Shown here piece by piece: positions 16,241 to 24,382 of a stretch of 43,085 nt of DNA. Under the pieces are notes generated by a model. It was not told the origin of the DNA and searched no databases. It saw only the letters and a list, made by a program, of their open reading frames with translations. Numbering within the stretch: position 1 is the first letter of the stretch; each line of letters opens with the position of its first letter. The DNA lies in NCBI RefSeq assembly GCF_905397375.1, contig NZ_CAJPVG010000020.1:1-43085 (forward strand). The letters are read 5' to 3'. This DNA is from Ralstonia mannitolilytica. GTDB taxonomy: Bacteria > Pseudomonadota > Gammaproteobacteria > Burkholderiales > Burkholderiaceae. The translations under genes were made by a program, and so were the position numbers.

Positions 16241-18934
16241 CTATCCCTGGAGCGCCGCGCGCACCGCACGCGCGTTGCGCCCGATGATGTTGAGGATCAC
16301 CCGCTCGCCGGCGGGGGTCTGCAGGTGGTCGTGGGTGACGGCCGGGTCGATGGCGTTGACGATGCGCACGGCCTGGATGACCTGCGGCGCGGCCGGCTGC
16401 ACCTGGACCTGGGGCACGAGGCCGCCTGCGGCCAGGGCCAGCCGATGGCCGTCCCACGCAGGAGGAGCCTTCATGCCGTTGATGGCATCGAGGAACGCCA
16501 CGCCGACGCGCCGCACGGCGGCCGCGCGCACCACGTACTCGCCGGCGGACAGCCGCGCCGGGATGGAGTCGGAGGTACTGGTTCCAGGACCGCTGACATA
16601 GCCGCCCACAGCGAACTTCTTGATGCTGCCCATCAAGGCCATGACGGCGGCCACCATCGCCGCCATCGCGGCGATCGCCAGCCCCGGGCCCACGACCGGA
16701 ATCGACGCCTGCGAGGCCGCCGCGCCAGAGCCCGCCTCGGCGGCGTTGGCGCTGACCTTGGCCGCCGTCTCGGCCTGCTTGGTGGCCACCGACTGGGCGG
16801 CGGCCGCCTGCTCGATGGCCGCTTCTTGCTGGGTGAATCCCAGCTTCATCGCGAGCATCCGCGCCTGCATCGCCACCCACTGCTGGAAGGGCTGGATGAC
16901 CAGGTGCTGCAGGAAGGCGTCCGAGATGCTGCGGAAAATGTTGGAAAGCCCCTCGCGCAGCGTCTGCGCGCCGGTGACCATGCCTTGCAGGGCGTTGCCG
17001 AAGCCTTCGCCGATGCGGTTCCACAGCGGCGCGAGTTCGTCGGCGACGAGCCGCGTGCGTTCCAGCTCGTTGCGCCACGCCTGCACGCGGATCACTGCCT
17101 CCGGCCCGATGGCCGCTGCCGCCTGCTGCATCGCGGGCAGGAGGCGCTGCATCTCGGCCACCGACTGCTGTTGCAAGGCCACGATCTGCTGGCGGGCCTG
17201 GGCTTCGGTGAACAAGCCCGCCTGGGTCTGGATCTGGATCGCCTCCTGGGCGTTCCTCAGCCGCTCGGTCACCTGCCGCCAGGCGGCTTCGAGCGCGGCG
17301 AGGTTGGCCTGGGCGGCCTTCACGTCGATCAGCCGGTCGATGAGCGCGACGCCGTCGGCGTCGCTCTCGGCGGCCAGGCGCGCGCGCAAGTCGCGGTAGC
17401 TGCGCGCGATGGCCGATTTGCGGTCGGCATCGGTCGCCGTGCCGGTGAGCTGGGCGAGTTCCTCCCGGGCCTGTGCCAGTGCGTCGGCCAGTTCGCGCTC
17501 GGCCTGCGCCGCGGCTCTCGCGTTGGCCTGCTCGGTGTCGGCGCGCTTGTTGTTGAGCACGATGAGCTCGGCCTCGAGCCGCGCGACCTCGCCGCGGGCC
17601 CGCAGGCGCTCGTTCTCGTTGCCGCCACTGGCGGCCAGCTGCCGACTGCGGGCGAGTTCCTGCTGCTTGCGGGCGATCTCGGCGTCGAGCGCCTGCTGCT
17701 CGAACGCGGTCTTGCGCGCGTGGTACGCGCGCAGCGAGATCAGGCGATCCTCAAGCGATGCATCCAGCGCGGCTTGCTGGCGGCTCAGGCCATCCTTGAG
17801 CAAGGCGAGTTCGGCATCCAGCTGCGCCTTCATCAGCGCGGTCTGCGCCCCGGTGCTGTCCTGCGTGGGCTTGGGTCTGGCCAGCCGCTGCAACAGATCC
17901 GGATCGGCCTGGATGCGGGGCGCCCGGACTTCGATGGGCTTGGGGGCGAAGAGGCTGTCGCGAAACGCGGCCAGTTCGTCCAGGCGGCGCACGAGGCTGC
18001 CCTTGAGCTCGGCGATGATGGCGCGGGCCCCGGCGGTGTTGCCGCGTAGGGCCTGCACGGCGGCGGCCAGGCCGGCGCCGATCGCCTCCCCCAGGGCGAC
18101 GAAGGCCTTGCCGACGGTGGCCGCGCCCAGCGCCAGGGTCTTGAGCACCAGCACCACGCCGTCGAGCACCGCGCGCAAGGCGCCGCCCTGCTTGGCCGAC
18201 TCGACCATGCCGGCGGCCATGTCGTTCATCGCCGGCAGGAAGGCCTCGATCACCCGGTTGGCGATGCTGGTGGTGGCCAGCTTCACCTTGGCCAGGGCGT
18301 CGTTGAAGGCTTCGGCCTGCGCGGCGGTCTCGCCGCCGATCTGCACGCCCAGCGCCTCCATCTCGCTGGTCAAGGTCGCGATGCCCTCGCGCCCCTGGTT
18401 GAGGAAGGGGATCAGCTCGGCACCGCTCTTGCCGAAGAGTTCGACGGCCAGCGCCGACTTCTGCGCCCCATCGGGCATGGCCTTGAAGCGCTCGGCCAGA
18501 TCGAGCAGCACCGCGTCGGTGGCCCGCAGCGTGCCGTCCTGGTTCTGGAAGGCCACGCCGAGCGCGGCAAAGCGCCGGGCGGACTCCTCCGAGCCCGTGG
18601 CCGCCTCGAACATCGAGGTGGCGAGCTTCTTGAGCCCGGTCTCGAAGGTCTGCGCGGCCACGCCCGAGAGTTCGGCCGCCGGCATCAGGATGGAGAGCGC
18701 CTCCACCGTGATGCCCACGCGCTGCGAGAGCTTGTTCAGCGCATCGGCCGACTCCAGCGCCGACCTGACCATCGCCCCGAGGCCCGCCGCCGACAACGCG
18801 ACGCCCAGGTTGGCCAGCACGCCATTGACCCGCCGCGCGGCGTCAAGCAGGTCGCCGAGGTTGCGTTGAATCGAGCCGAAGGCCGCGCGCGTCTCGTCGA
18901 CGGCGCGGATGAGGATCTGGGCGCGGGCGGTCAT
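16241..18934 (-). CDS. tail length tape measure protein
   Basis: This 897-residue protein sets tail length and is ejected during DNA delivery. Order: an N-terminal PhageMin_Tail-like region (TRAAFGSIQRNLGDLL, ALSAAGLGAMVRSALESAD, then repeated LFGKSGAELIPFLNQGREG), a long coiled-coil centre rich in Ala, Glu, Arg and Gln (residues about 330-600), and a C-terminal part with a hydrophobic stretch (GLAIAAMAAMVAAVMALMG). The family signature SIPARLSAGEYVVRAAAVRR comes next, followed by FLDAINGM near residue 845. The gene starts at 18934, close to the divergent accessory cassette, and is about the length of the lambda gpH gene. Confidence 0.9.
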   Translation of the reverse strand: MTARAQILIRAVDETRAAFGSIQRNLGDLLDAARRVNGVLANLGVALSAAGLGAMVRSALESADALNKLSQRVGITVEALSILMPAAELSGVAAQTFETGLKKLATSMFEAATGSEESARRFAALGVAFQNQDGTLRATDAVLLDLAERFKAMPDGAQKSALAVELFGKSGAELIPFLNQGREGIATLTSEMEALGVQIGGETAAQAEAFNDALAKVKLATTSIANRVIEAFLPAMNDMAAGMVESAKQGGALRAVLDGVVLVLKTLALGAATVGKAFVALGEAIGAGLAAAVQALRGNTAGARAIIAELKGSLVRRLDELAAFRDSLFAPKPIEVRAPRIQADPDLLQRLARPKPTQDSTGAQTALMKAQLDAELALLKDGLSRQQAALDASLEDRLISLRAYHARKTAFEQQALDAEIARKQQELARSRQLAASGGNENERLRARGEVARLEAELIVLNNKRADTEQANARAAAQAERELADALAQAREELAQLTGTATDADRKSAIARSYRDLRARLAAESDADGVALIDRLIDVKAAQANLAALEAAWRQVTERLRNAQEAIQIQTQAGLFTEAQARQQIVALQQQSVAEMQRLLPAMQQAAAAIGPEAVIRVQAWRNELERTRLVADELAPLWNRIGEGFGNALQGMVTGAQTLREGLSNIFRSISDAFLQHLVIQPFQQWVAMQARMLAMKLGFTQQEAAIEQAAAAQSVATKQAETAAKVSANAAEAGSGAAASQASIPVVGPGLAIAAMAAMVAAVMALMGSIKKFAVGGYVSGPGTSTSDSIPARLSAGEYVVRAAAVRRVGVAFLDAINGMKAPPAWDGHRLALAAGGLVPQVQVQPAAPQVIQAVRIVNAIDPAVTHDHLQTPAGERVILNIIGRNARAVRAALQG

Positions 18935-19030
18935 GGTTCTGGACGGGTGTCTGGATCAAGCCTTCGAGCCCTTGCGGGCTGGGCGGTCGATGTCCTGGCC
19001 GAGGGGTTGGGGATGTGGTGCAATGCAGCC

Positions 19031-19282
19031 ATGTCTGAGCTGACCCTTCGCGACCTGCCTGATGTCGTGCTGAGTGCCCTGCGCCGGCGCGCGGCACGGC
19101 GCGGGCGCAGCCTCGAAGACGAGGCATGCGCGATCGTGGAAGCAGCCGTCCGAGTCGAAGAATCCCCGGCGCTGGGTTCACTCCTGATCGATGTCGGCCG
19201 AGACTTGCGGCTCACCGATGAAGAGGTGGCACTGCTTCATCAGCGGGACCGATCCCTGCCTCGTGAGGTGGCATTCGAATGA
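19031..19282 (+). CDS. FitA/VapB-like ribbon-helix-helix protein
   Basis: This 83-residue protein begins SELTLRDLPDVVLSALRRRA ARRGRSLEDEA, the FitA-type ribbon-helix-helix: one beta strand for DNA contact and two helices for dimerisation. The C-terminal part (LGSLLIDVGRDLRLTDEEVALLHQRD) resembles the toxin-binding tail of FitA antitoxins. In FitAB/VapBC the next gene is a PIN-domain toxin; here it is a PD-(D/E)XK-like protein overlapping by 4 bp (ATGA). The gene reads against the surrounding tail genes and starts a three-gene unit. An autoregulatory role is inferred. An in-frame upstream ATG at 18866 lies inside the tape measure gene and is unlikely to be used. Confidence 0.75.
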   Translation: MSELTLRDLPDVVLSALRRRAARRGRSLEDEACAIVEAAVRVEESPALGSLLIDVGRDLRLTDEEVALLHQRDRSLPREVAFE

Positions 19283-19800
19283 AGGTGGCGCGCGTCACTA
19301 ACGAAAAGAAGAACCTCAACCGCCTGGCCGGGGAGTTTCTGGTCGCCTCGCGCCTGACCCAACGCGGCTACATGGTGACGCTGCAGTGGGGCACGACCAT
19401 CGGTTACGACATCCTGGTGTTCGACAAGGTCGGCAATGTGGCCTTCCTCGAAGTGAAGTCCTCGGCGCAGTACTCCCGCCGCTGGATCCTGCAAAAGAAG
19501 TACGCCGAGCCCAACACCGAGGCGATCCCGCTGGAACGCCGCTTCATCTGTTGCGTCGATCTGGCCCATGCCCAGGGCGAGCCGAAGGTGTACGTTTTTC
19601 CCGCCGCCGTGGTGGCCAAAGGGCTGCATTACTACTTCAGCGGCAAGTTTCCATACAGCGACAGCTACCACCTCTCGCTCGACTTCAAGCCGCAAGGCCG
19701 AACCAAGGAGAACGGCGTGCAGACCGTGGGCGAGTTCATCACCGCCGAGCGCTATGTCGATGCCTATTCAACCCTCGGCATCGAGCCGGTCACTGCTTGA
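19279..19800 (+). CDS. PD-(D/E)XK-like protein 1 of a tail-embedded cassette
   Basis: This 173-residue protein has a nuclease-fold arrangement: E19 in RLAGEFLVASRL, D44 in TIGYDILVF and E58-V-K60 in VAFLEVKSSA. The helix-strand order matches Hjc-like and RecB-like PD-(D/E)XK domains. After the core come SRRWILQKKYAEPN and AAVVAKGLHYYFSGKFPYSD, which I do not recognise. It is coupled to the upstream FitA-like gene by ATGA and followed 19 bp later by a paralogue with the same spacing of E, D and x-V-K. It may be a nuclease toxin, a defence effector or a recombination enzyme; nothing in the sequence settles this. Confidence 0.6.
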   Translation: MKVARVTNEKKNLNRLAGEFLVASRLTQRGYMVTLQWGTTIGYDILVFDKVGNVAFLEVKSSAQYSRRWILQKKYAEPNTEAIPLERRFICCVDLAHAQGEPKVYVFPAAVVAKGLHYYFSGKFPYSDSYHLSLDFKPQGRTKENGVQTVGEFITAERYVDAYSTLGIEPVTA

Positions 19801-19819
19801 GAACGAACGAGTAGGCGAC

Positions 19820-20251
19820 ATGGACCAGGGCGACCCCACCCCCAAGAAGAGGCGCGCGGACGGGCAAGTCACCGGCCTGGCTGGTGAGTTCTTCGTCGCG
19901 GGCGAACTTCTGAAACGCGGTCTGCAGACTTCGATCACCTTCGGCAACGCCAAGGCCATCGACATCTTCGCGCACAGCGAGTCCTCGGGCGTGACCTACA
20001 CGGTGCAGGTAAAGGCCCTCCGGCAGCGCAATTACTTCCCGATCAAACGCTCGGCGATCGAACCTCATCACGTCTACGTGTTCGTCATCCTCAACAAACC
20101 GGGCGATGCCGTGGACTACTTCATCGTCGAAGGCCAAATCCTGGCCGAAGCTGACGGCGATCTCGGTAGGTACCTCGACGATCCCAAGTTCCCCGGCATC
20201 GGTTGGCGCTCGCTGGAGCCTTTCCGGGACAACTGGCAGATCTTCAAGTAA
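19820..20251 (+). CDS. PD-(D/E)XK-like protein 2, paralogue of the previous gene
   Basis: This 143-residue protein shares the N-terminal core of the preceding gene at the same spacing: E23 in GLAGEFFVAGELL, D48 in KAIDIFAHS and Q63-V-K65 in YTVQVKALRQ. The glutamate of ExK is replaced by glutamine, a change that is tolerated in some members of this superfamily but may reduce activity. The N-terminus is basic (PTPKKRRADG). The C-terminal half (FPIKRSAIEPHHVYVFVILN...) resembles a beta-rich segment after the core. It ends 8 bp inside the 3' end of the leftward DUF6441 gene. A tandem duplication with divergence is the simplest reading. Confidence 0.6.
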   Translation: MDQGDPTPKKRRADGQVTGLAGEFFVAGELLKRGLQTSITFGNAKAIDIFAHSESSGVTYTVQVKALRQRNYFPIKRSAIEPHHVYVFVILNKPGDAVDYFIVEGQILAEADGDLGRYLDDPKFPGIGWRSLEPFRDNWQIFK

Positions 20252-20897
20252 TCACATCCCTGTGGCCGAATTCCCGCTCGATCGCCCGCGCCAAGGCCGG
20301 CAAGGCGCCTTGCACGCCTGCCGCGAGATCGAACCGGCGCTTCAGATCCACCCGCCGCACCAGCACGGCGATCGGAATCTCCTGGCCGCGCTGCAGGCGC
20401 TTGACGCCGCTGCGCTCGCGCTCGGCACGCTTGAAGCGGCCAAGCTGCGCGGCGTTCTCCCGGAGGTTCTCGGCCATCAGCAGCACGCGGCCGTCCTTCT
20501 CGACGAAGAAGGCGTTGCCCGAGCGCATCAGGCCGTCGATCACGGCGTTGAAACGCTTGGGGCCGATGCGGGTGGGCAGCAGCGGGATCAGCATCCGGCC
20601 CGTCACGGTGCCGCCGTGCGTGTGGATGCCCAGCCAGGGGATTCGGCTTCCCACCCACAGCGCGGGCAGCCGTTCGGGCTTCTGGTCGAACACCTTGGCC
20701 TGCAGCGAGGCGACGAAGCTCGCGCGCCGCACCTGGAAGGCGCTGCGCATCTGGGCGCGGGCGGCCTCGCGCACCTCGCGGCCGCCTACAGCCATCCCCT
20801 TGGCCACCGCCGCCTGGATCGCCCGCCGGCGTTCCGCGCTCCAGGCGGAGAGCCGCCTCGGATCAAGCAGTCCCTCGGTGGTGAGCGTCAGTTTCAT
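20244..20897 (-). CDS. DUF6441-like phage tail protein
   Basis: This 217-residue protein starts MKLTLTTEGLLDPRRLSAW and continues with AIQAAVAKGMAVGGREVREAARAQ and GIHTHGGTVTGRMLIPLL, a pattern of the phage tail completion proteins in DUF6441. The ATG lies in the stop codon of the chaperone extension gene (ATGA). I chose this start over one 18 bp upstream because that one overlaps more of the chaperone frame. It lies next to the accessory cassette on its other side and belongs to the tail module. Confidence 0.65.
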   Translation of the reverse strand: MKLTLTTEGLLDPRRLSAWSAERRRAIQAAVAKGMAVGGREVREAARAQMRSAFQVRRASFVASLQAKVFDQKPERLPALWVGSRIPWLGIHTHGGTVTGRMLIPLLPTRIGPKRFNAVIDGLMRSGNAFFVEKDGRVLLMAENLRENAAQLGRFKRAERERSGVKRLQRGQEIPIAVLVRRVDLKRRFDLAAGVQGALPALARAIEREFGHRDVIT

Positions 20898-21486
20898 GGC
20901 TGCACGTCCTCCCACAACTCGCGCTGCAGCCGCTCGATCGCCGCCCGGTCGCCCTGGGCCGCCACCGCGTGCAAGGCCAGCCGCAAGGCGTTCTGCCTAC
21001 GTTCCAGCCGACCGTGGGCGGCCAGCAACCCGCGCACTTGCGCGAGGGTGTAGCCCATCACCTCGGCGTGGCGGTGGCCGGCGGCGACGAGCCGGGCGAC
21101 GGCGTCGTCCCAGCCGAGAGGATCGGCGCCAGCCGCTCGCCCGAGCGCGCGATGCTCGGTGCCACCCGCCGCACGAAAAAATCCGCGTTCACCTCGAACA
21201 CGGCGCAGGCCAAGGTCACGGCCTCGTCGAGCGCCAGCCCTTCGATCCAGGCGCGCTCGCGCCGGGTGGCGAGCGTGAGCAGCTCCAGCACCTCCTCGCC
21301 GTGCCGGGCCAAGAGGTCGAGCCAATCCGGCTCGGCCGAGAGGTCGGCCGAGAGATCGGCTGCGATGGGCCGCACCGCGGCCAGCAGGCGCGGCAACTCG
21401 CCCAGGCGGATCGGCGTGAGCTCGACGGCGGTGCCGGCCACCGTGACCACCTTGGGCACGGGCGGGAAGGTCTCGAAGTCGGGCAT
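20894..21486 (-). CDS. tail assembly chaperone, predicted -1 frameshift extension (G-T type)
   Basis: The short form (21058-21486, 142 residues) and an overlapping frame that continues to 20894 form a lambda G/GT-like pair. A perfect slippery heptamer, T TTT TTC on the minus strand (+ coordinates 21175-21181), sits in frame at codons 103-104 of the short form. A -1 slip there gives a 197-residue product whose second part runs RAAGGTEHRALGRAAG... to LQRELWEDVQP. The short protein has helices and DSL-like chaperone character. The frame beyond the slip has no good start codon and its stop overlaps the next gene by ATGA, which supports use as an extension. This is the expected place between tail tube and tape measure. 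Confidence 0.75.
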
Positions 21487-21498
21487 GGTCGCGTTCCT

Positions 21499-22251
21499 TT
21501 ACAGCAGCACCAGGCGGCCGAACTGGCCGAGTTCGCCGTCGGCGGGCTTGGAGAGGTCTGCCAGCACCTGGCCGGAGAGTTCGAACTTCAGCAGTTCGTC
21601 GGTGATGATCGAAAGCTCCTTGGCCGGGTTGATCGCCACGCGATAGAGGTCGATCACCACCTCGCGGTTGGCGTCGGCGGTGTTCAGGCCCTCGAAGCGG
21701 ATCCAGCGCTCGGGCAGCGGCCGGGTGAACATCGCCGTGCTCTGCGCGGCGCCGTAGGCGTAATCCACGGTGAAGGGCTCGACATAGGGGCCGCCGGTCG
21801 TGGCGTCGAGGATCAGCACCGAGCCGTGCCTGGCGTGCACCTGGACCTGCGTCGCCGGCAGGGTCTTGGGCGGGCTGTCCGAGTCCTGGATCTGCACCGC
21901 CGAGACGTTCTGGTGCGCGAGCGGATAGAGGCTGCCCGCGGTGACCGGGTTGGGCAGCGCCTCGCCCGTGACCGTGCCCGGTGCCACCGTGGTCGAGTGG
22001 CCGTAGAGGGCGAGGGCGAGGTTGCCGCTGCTGAGCTCCTCCAGCGTGCAGGCGAACTCGCCCTTCTTGGTCTTGATGAGCTGCAGGTCGGTCAGGCGCT
22101 GGCCGGACTGCGCCTCCTGGTGTTCCAGCGTCTCCACCGACAGCGACACCTTCAGTTCCGGCACGTTGCCGACGAAGGTGAGGCCGGCGGGATTGCCTGC
22201 CGAGTCGCGCGCGCCGATGTAGACGCGTCCCTGTCCAGAAAAGTAAGCCAT
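21499..22251 (-). CDS. phage tail tube protein
   Basis: This 250-residue protein opens MAYFSGQGRVYIGARD and contains LTFVGNVPELKVSLSVETL and NLALALYGHST, typical of the phage tail tube fold (gpV-like), which stacks into the tube around the tape measure. The C-terminal part (PERWIRFEGLNTADANR) resembles the Ig-like extension of siphoviral tubes. GGAGG precedes the start. The gene lies between the tail terminator region and the chaperone, as in lambda. Confidence 0.8.
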   Translation of the reverse strand: MAYFSGQGRVYIGARDSAGNPAGLTFVGNVPELKVSLSVETLEHQEAQSGQRLTDLQLIKTKKGEFACTLEELSSGNLALALYGHSTTVAPGTVTGEALPNPVTAGSLYPLAHQNVSAVQIQDSDSPPKTLPATQVQVHARHGSVLILDATTGGPYVEPFTVDYAYGAAQSTAMFTRPLPERWIRFEGLNTADANREVVIDLYRVAINPAKELSIITDELLKFELSGQVLADLSKPADGELGQFGRLVLL

Positions 22252-22287
22252 TGCCGTGCCTCCTCAGCGATCGGCGATGTGTCCGGA

Positions 22288-22310
22288 CAACGCGCCGTGT
22301 CGGCGCGTTG
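22288..22310. repeat. perfect palindrome, 10-bp arms
   Basis: CAACGCGCCG (22288-22297) and CGGCGCGTTG (22301-22310) pair exactly around a 3-bp TGT loop. With the palindrome at 22321-22343 it forms a double hairpin between the tube gene and its upstream neighbour, resembling a REP-type element. Confidence 0.7.
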
Positions 22311-22320
22311 CGGCGAAGGC

Positions 22321-22343
22321 TAATGCCCGCGTAGCGGGCGTTA
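22321..22343. repeat. palindrome, 10-bp arms with one G-T pair
   Basis: TAATGCCCGC (22321-22330) and GCGGGCGTTA (22334-22343) pair around GTA with one wobble. It lies 10 bp from the first palindrome and is followed by a CG-rich GCGAAGCGGCCGAAGCC stretch. Confidence 0.65.
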
Positions 22344-22376
22344 AGCGAAGCGGCCGAAGCCAGAAGTAGGCCATGG

Positions 22377-22595
22377 TCAGTCTCCCGTGGAGGTTGCCGC
22401 GGCGGCGGGACCGTCACGGCGCGAGGGTTTGAGGGATGCGGCCGGCGTCGGGGAGTCCGGCGTGACGAGCCGGGCCACGCCCTGGGCGATCAGCCAGCGG
22501 GCGCTGGCCTCGGGCAGGTCCAGCCGCGCGCCTGCGGGCAGGCGCCGACCGGCGTGGGTGTGGGGTTGGAGCAGTTCGATGGGCATGGGGGTCAT
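22377..22595 (-). CDS. small phage protein, unknown, head-tail junction operon
   Basis: This 72-residue protein (MTPMPIELLQPHTHAGRRLP...) resembles short proteins placed between the tail terminator and tail tube genes in lambda-like prophages (DUF7210-type). A conserved-looking core is ARLDLPEASARWLIAQGVARLV. The 4-bp overlap with the upstream gene shows operon membership. No function is assignable. Confidence 0.5.
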   Translation of the reverse strand: MTPMPIELLQPHTHAGRRLPAGARLDLPEASARWLIAQGVARLVTPDSPTPAASLKPSRRDGPAAAATSTGD

Positions 22596-23017
22596 CCCGG
22601 GGTCGTGAGGTCGGTGAGGACGGTGCGGTAGCGGATCTCGTAGCGCGCCGGCAGCATCGCCGTGCCGGCATCGAGGTCGTCGGCGTCCCAGTCGGCGTCG
22701 AGCTCGCGCACCGCGAGCGCCAGGCCGCCCAGGTTCGGGTCCGCGAGCACGGCGGCGTGGGCGGCGACGATCAGCCGGTCGGCCGCGTCGAAGGCGTCCG
22801 CGCCGCGCGCGAGCGCGACCAGGCGCACGGTGAGCGCCCGGTCCACCAGCCGGTTGGCGTGCGCGGTGAGGGCGTCGCCCTCGACGAAGACGAGCAGTGC
22901 CGGGCCGGCCTCCCGGGGCAGCGGTGTCGCCGGCTGGCGCAGCACGGGTGCCGGGGCCAGGGCCGCCCTGAGCCGATCGATCAGGATGCGCAGCAGGCGC
23001 TCGCGCACCGAGTTCAT
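22592..23017 (-). CDS. tail terminator-like protein (gpU-like)
   Basis: This 141-residue protein begins MNSVRERLLRILIDRLRAAL and shows the pattern of phage minor tail/terminator proteins: LRQPATPLPREAGPALLVFVEGD, then VRLVALARGADAFDAADRLI, and finally YEIRYRTVLTDLTTP. These proteins close the tail tube and attach it to the head. The start at 23017 is preferred over one 27 bp further upstream because it just overlaps the FII-like gene stop. Confidence 0.65.
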   Translation of the reverse strand: MNSVRERLLRILIDRLRAALAPAPVLRQPATPLPREAGPALLVFVEGDALTAHANRLVDRALTVRLVALARGADAFDAADRLIVAAHAAVLADPNLGGLALAVRELDADWDADDLDAGTAMLPARYEIRYRTVLTDLTTPG

Positions 23018-23298
23018 GGCAGCCTCGCGAGCTGGGCCCGGCACTCGCGGCCGTCGCCGAGCGCCCTCACCTCGCGCACGCGGTAGGGCTCGCCGGCGAT
23101 GGTGACCACGTCGCCCGGGGCGAGCGCCAGGCGCGAGGCCGCGTACTCGAGCTCGAAGTCGCGCGAGAGCGCCAGACCGTCGAGCACCGTCTCGTCCGGC
23201 GCACGGAAGGCGCAGTACACGGTGGTGGTGCCCACCACGACGGGCGTCAAGAGTCCCGCGCGCTCGGCGGCGTCGTACAGATCCTCCACACGGACCAT
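23014..23298 (-). CDS. head-tail joining protein (FII-like)
   Basis: This 94-residue protein lies between the capsid gene and the tail terminator, the position of lambda FII. The fold-type pattern is compatible: VYCAFRAPDETVLDGLALSRDFELEY, then LALAPGDVVTIAGEPYRVREV, a beta-barrel-like sequence typical of phage head-tail joining proteins. The start ATG at 23298 is 14 bp after the capsid stop. Confidence 0.6.
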   Translation of the reverse strand: MVRVEDLYDAAERAGLLTPVVVGTTTVYCAFRAPDETVLDGLALSRDFELEYAASRLALAPGDVVTIAGEPYRVREVRALGDGRECRAQLARLP

Positions 23299-23311
23299 CC
23301 GACAGGCACCC

Positions 23312-24297
23312 TCAGACGGTGAGCTTGACCAGCACGCCCGGCCGGTGGCACATCGGCAGCGGGTTGCTCTGGGTGTGCAGATCGGTGCCGCGGTCGAACT
23401 TGCGCGGCTCCTGCTTGGCGTAGAGCGGCTGGCCGAGGGTGCCCACCGTCTCGTTGAAGTCGGCCGGGGCGAAGTAGGTGGCGAAGGTGTCCACCGTGCC
23501 CAGCGGGAAGGCGTGCGCCTCGCCGGCGGCGATGAAGCGGCGCACCGTGCCGTCCGGGCTGCTGGCCTGGCCGCGGTATTCCTCGAAGGTGAGGCCGGCG
23601 AAGGTGAAGCCGGCGCGCACGTCGTTGATGAGGATGGCGCCCTGCTGCCAGTTCGTGTAGGCCTCCTTGACCGATTTGTGGCCGGTGAGCGCCCGAAAGA
23701 ACTCGGGCGAACACAGCACGTGCACGCCGGTCATGAACTCGCCCTTCAGGTTCTCCTCGATGTGGGCCAGCACCTCGTAGCAGTGGCCCTTGACGTCGCT
23801 GCCGGCATTGGCCAGGTCGAAGGCGATGGTGGCCTGACTGAGCTCGAACTCGTCGAACAGGTCGTAGATGGTGCTGCCGTCGGCATCCAGGATCTGGCCC
23901 TTGAGCGCGCCCATGCGCAGGTGCTCGAGCGTGATCGCGTGCTTGTTGCGCATCGTCTCCAAATGACGCGCGAGCACGCCGGCGATGGCCTCCATCTCGG
24001 TTTCCGAGCCGAAGGCGCGGATGCCAGCACCACGTCGTCGTGCGGAATGTGCGGGATCACGAAGGAGCGCAAGGCGCGCCGGCCGCGTTCGCCCACCGTG
24101 CCTGGCGAGCCAGGCGGCCGGGTGGGCAAGAGGTTCAGGCGCCCGGCGTACTCCTCGATGACGACCTGGCGCGTGCGCACGGGCTTCGGGGGAAACAGGT
24201 TCAGGGCTTCCAGCCGCCCGTAGCGGTTGGGAATGAGGTTGATGGCGGCCGTCAGGCTGGCCATCGAGAAACCGGGAGCATCGAAGGGATTGAGCAT
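23312..24297 (-). pseudogene. major capsid protein (gpE-like), broken by a frameshift
   Basis: The N-terminal part runs from 24297 (MLNPFDAPGFSMASLTAAIN, ANLIPNRYGRLEALNLFPPK, RSFVIPHIPHDDVVLA) to about 24022. The rest, IRAFGSETEMEAIAGVLARHLETMRNKHA through to LVKLTV at 23312, is in another frame. In gpE-type capsids the two blocks are joined by a short conserved segment like DEVQG before the IRAFGSE block. A deletion of about 16 bp between two GGC triplets at 24018-24024 would explain both the missing residues and the shift. Together they total about 325 residues, near the lambda gpE length of 341. Without it no virions would form. A sequencing error is a possible alternative, though loss of several codons makes it less likely. 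Confidence 0.85.
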
Positions 24298-24318
24298 CGG
24301 GGTCTCCAGAAATGCCAA

Positions 24319-24336
24319 ACCCGCCAGATGGCGGGT
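24319..24336 (-). terminator. hairpin between decoration and capsid genes
   Basis: ACCCGCCA (24319-24326) pairs with TGGCGGGT (24329-24336) around GA. On the minus strand it is followed by TTGGCATTTCT and then TGGAGAC and the capsid ATG. It may act as a weak terminator or translation attenuator. The hairpin lies 22 bp upstream of the start codon, exactly as at 9115-9135. Confidence 0.5.
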
Positions 24337-24382
24337 CAGCGGGATGGGGTTCGGTGTGAATCGGGTGCCGGTCGGCTGTCGG

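Larger units (their letters stand above)
22264..22374 (-). other. 36-codon ORF holding two palindromes, REP-like
   Basis: A short open frame (MAYFWLRPLRLTPATRALAF...) overlaps the stop of the upstream gene (TGACCATG) and ends just before the tail tube ribosome site. It starts MAYF, as does the tail tube gene, and contains two hairpins (22288-22310 and 22321-22343). The protein-like start may be a copy of the tube gene start, but no family is recognisable. I regard it as a palindromic repeat-bearing spacer more than a working gene. Confidence 0.35.
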
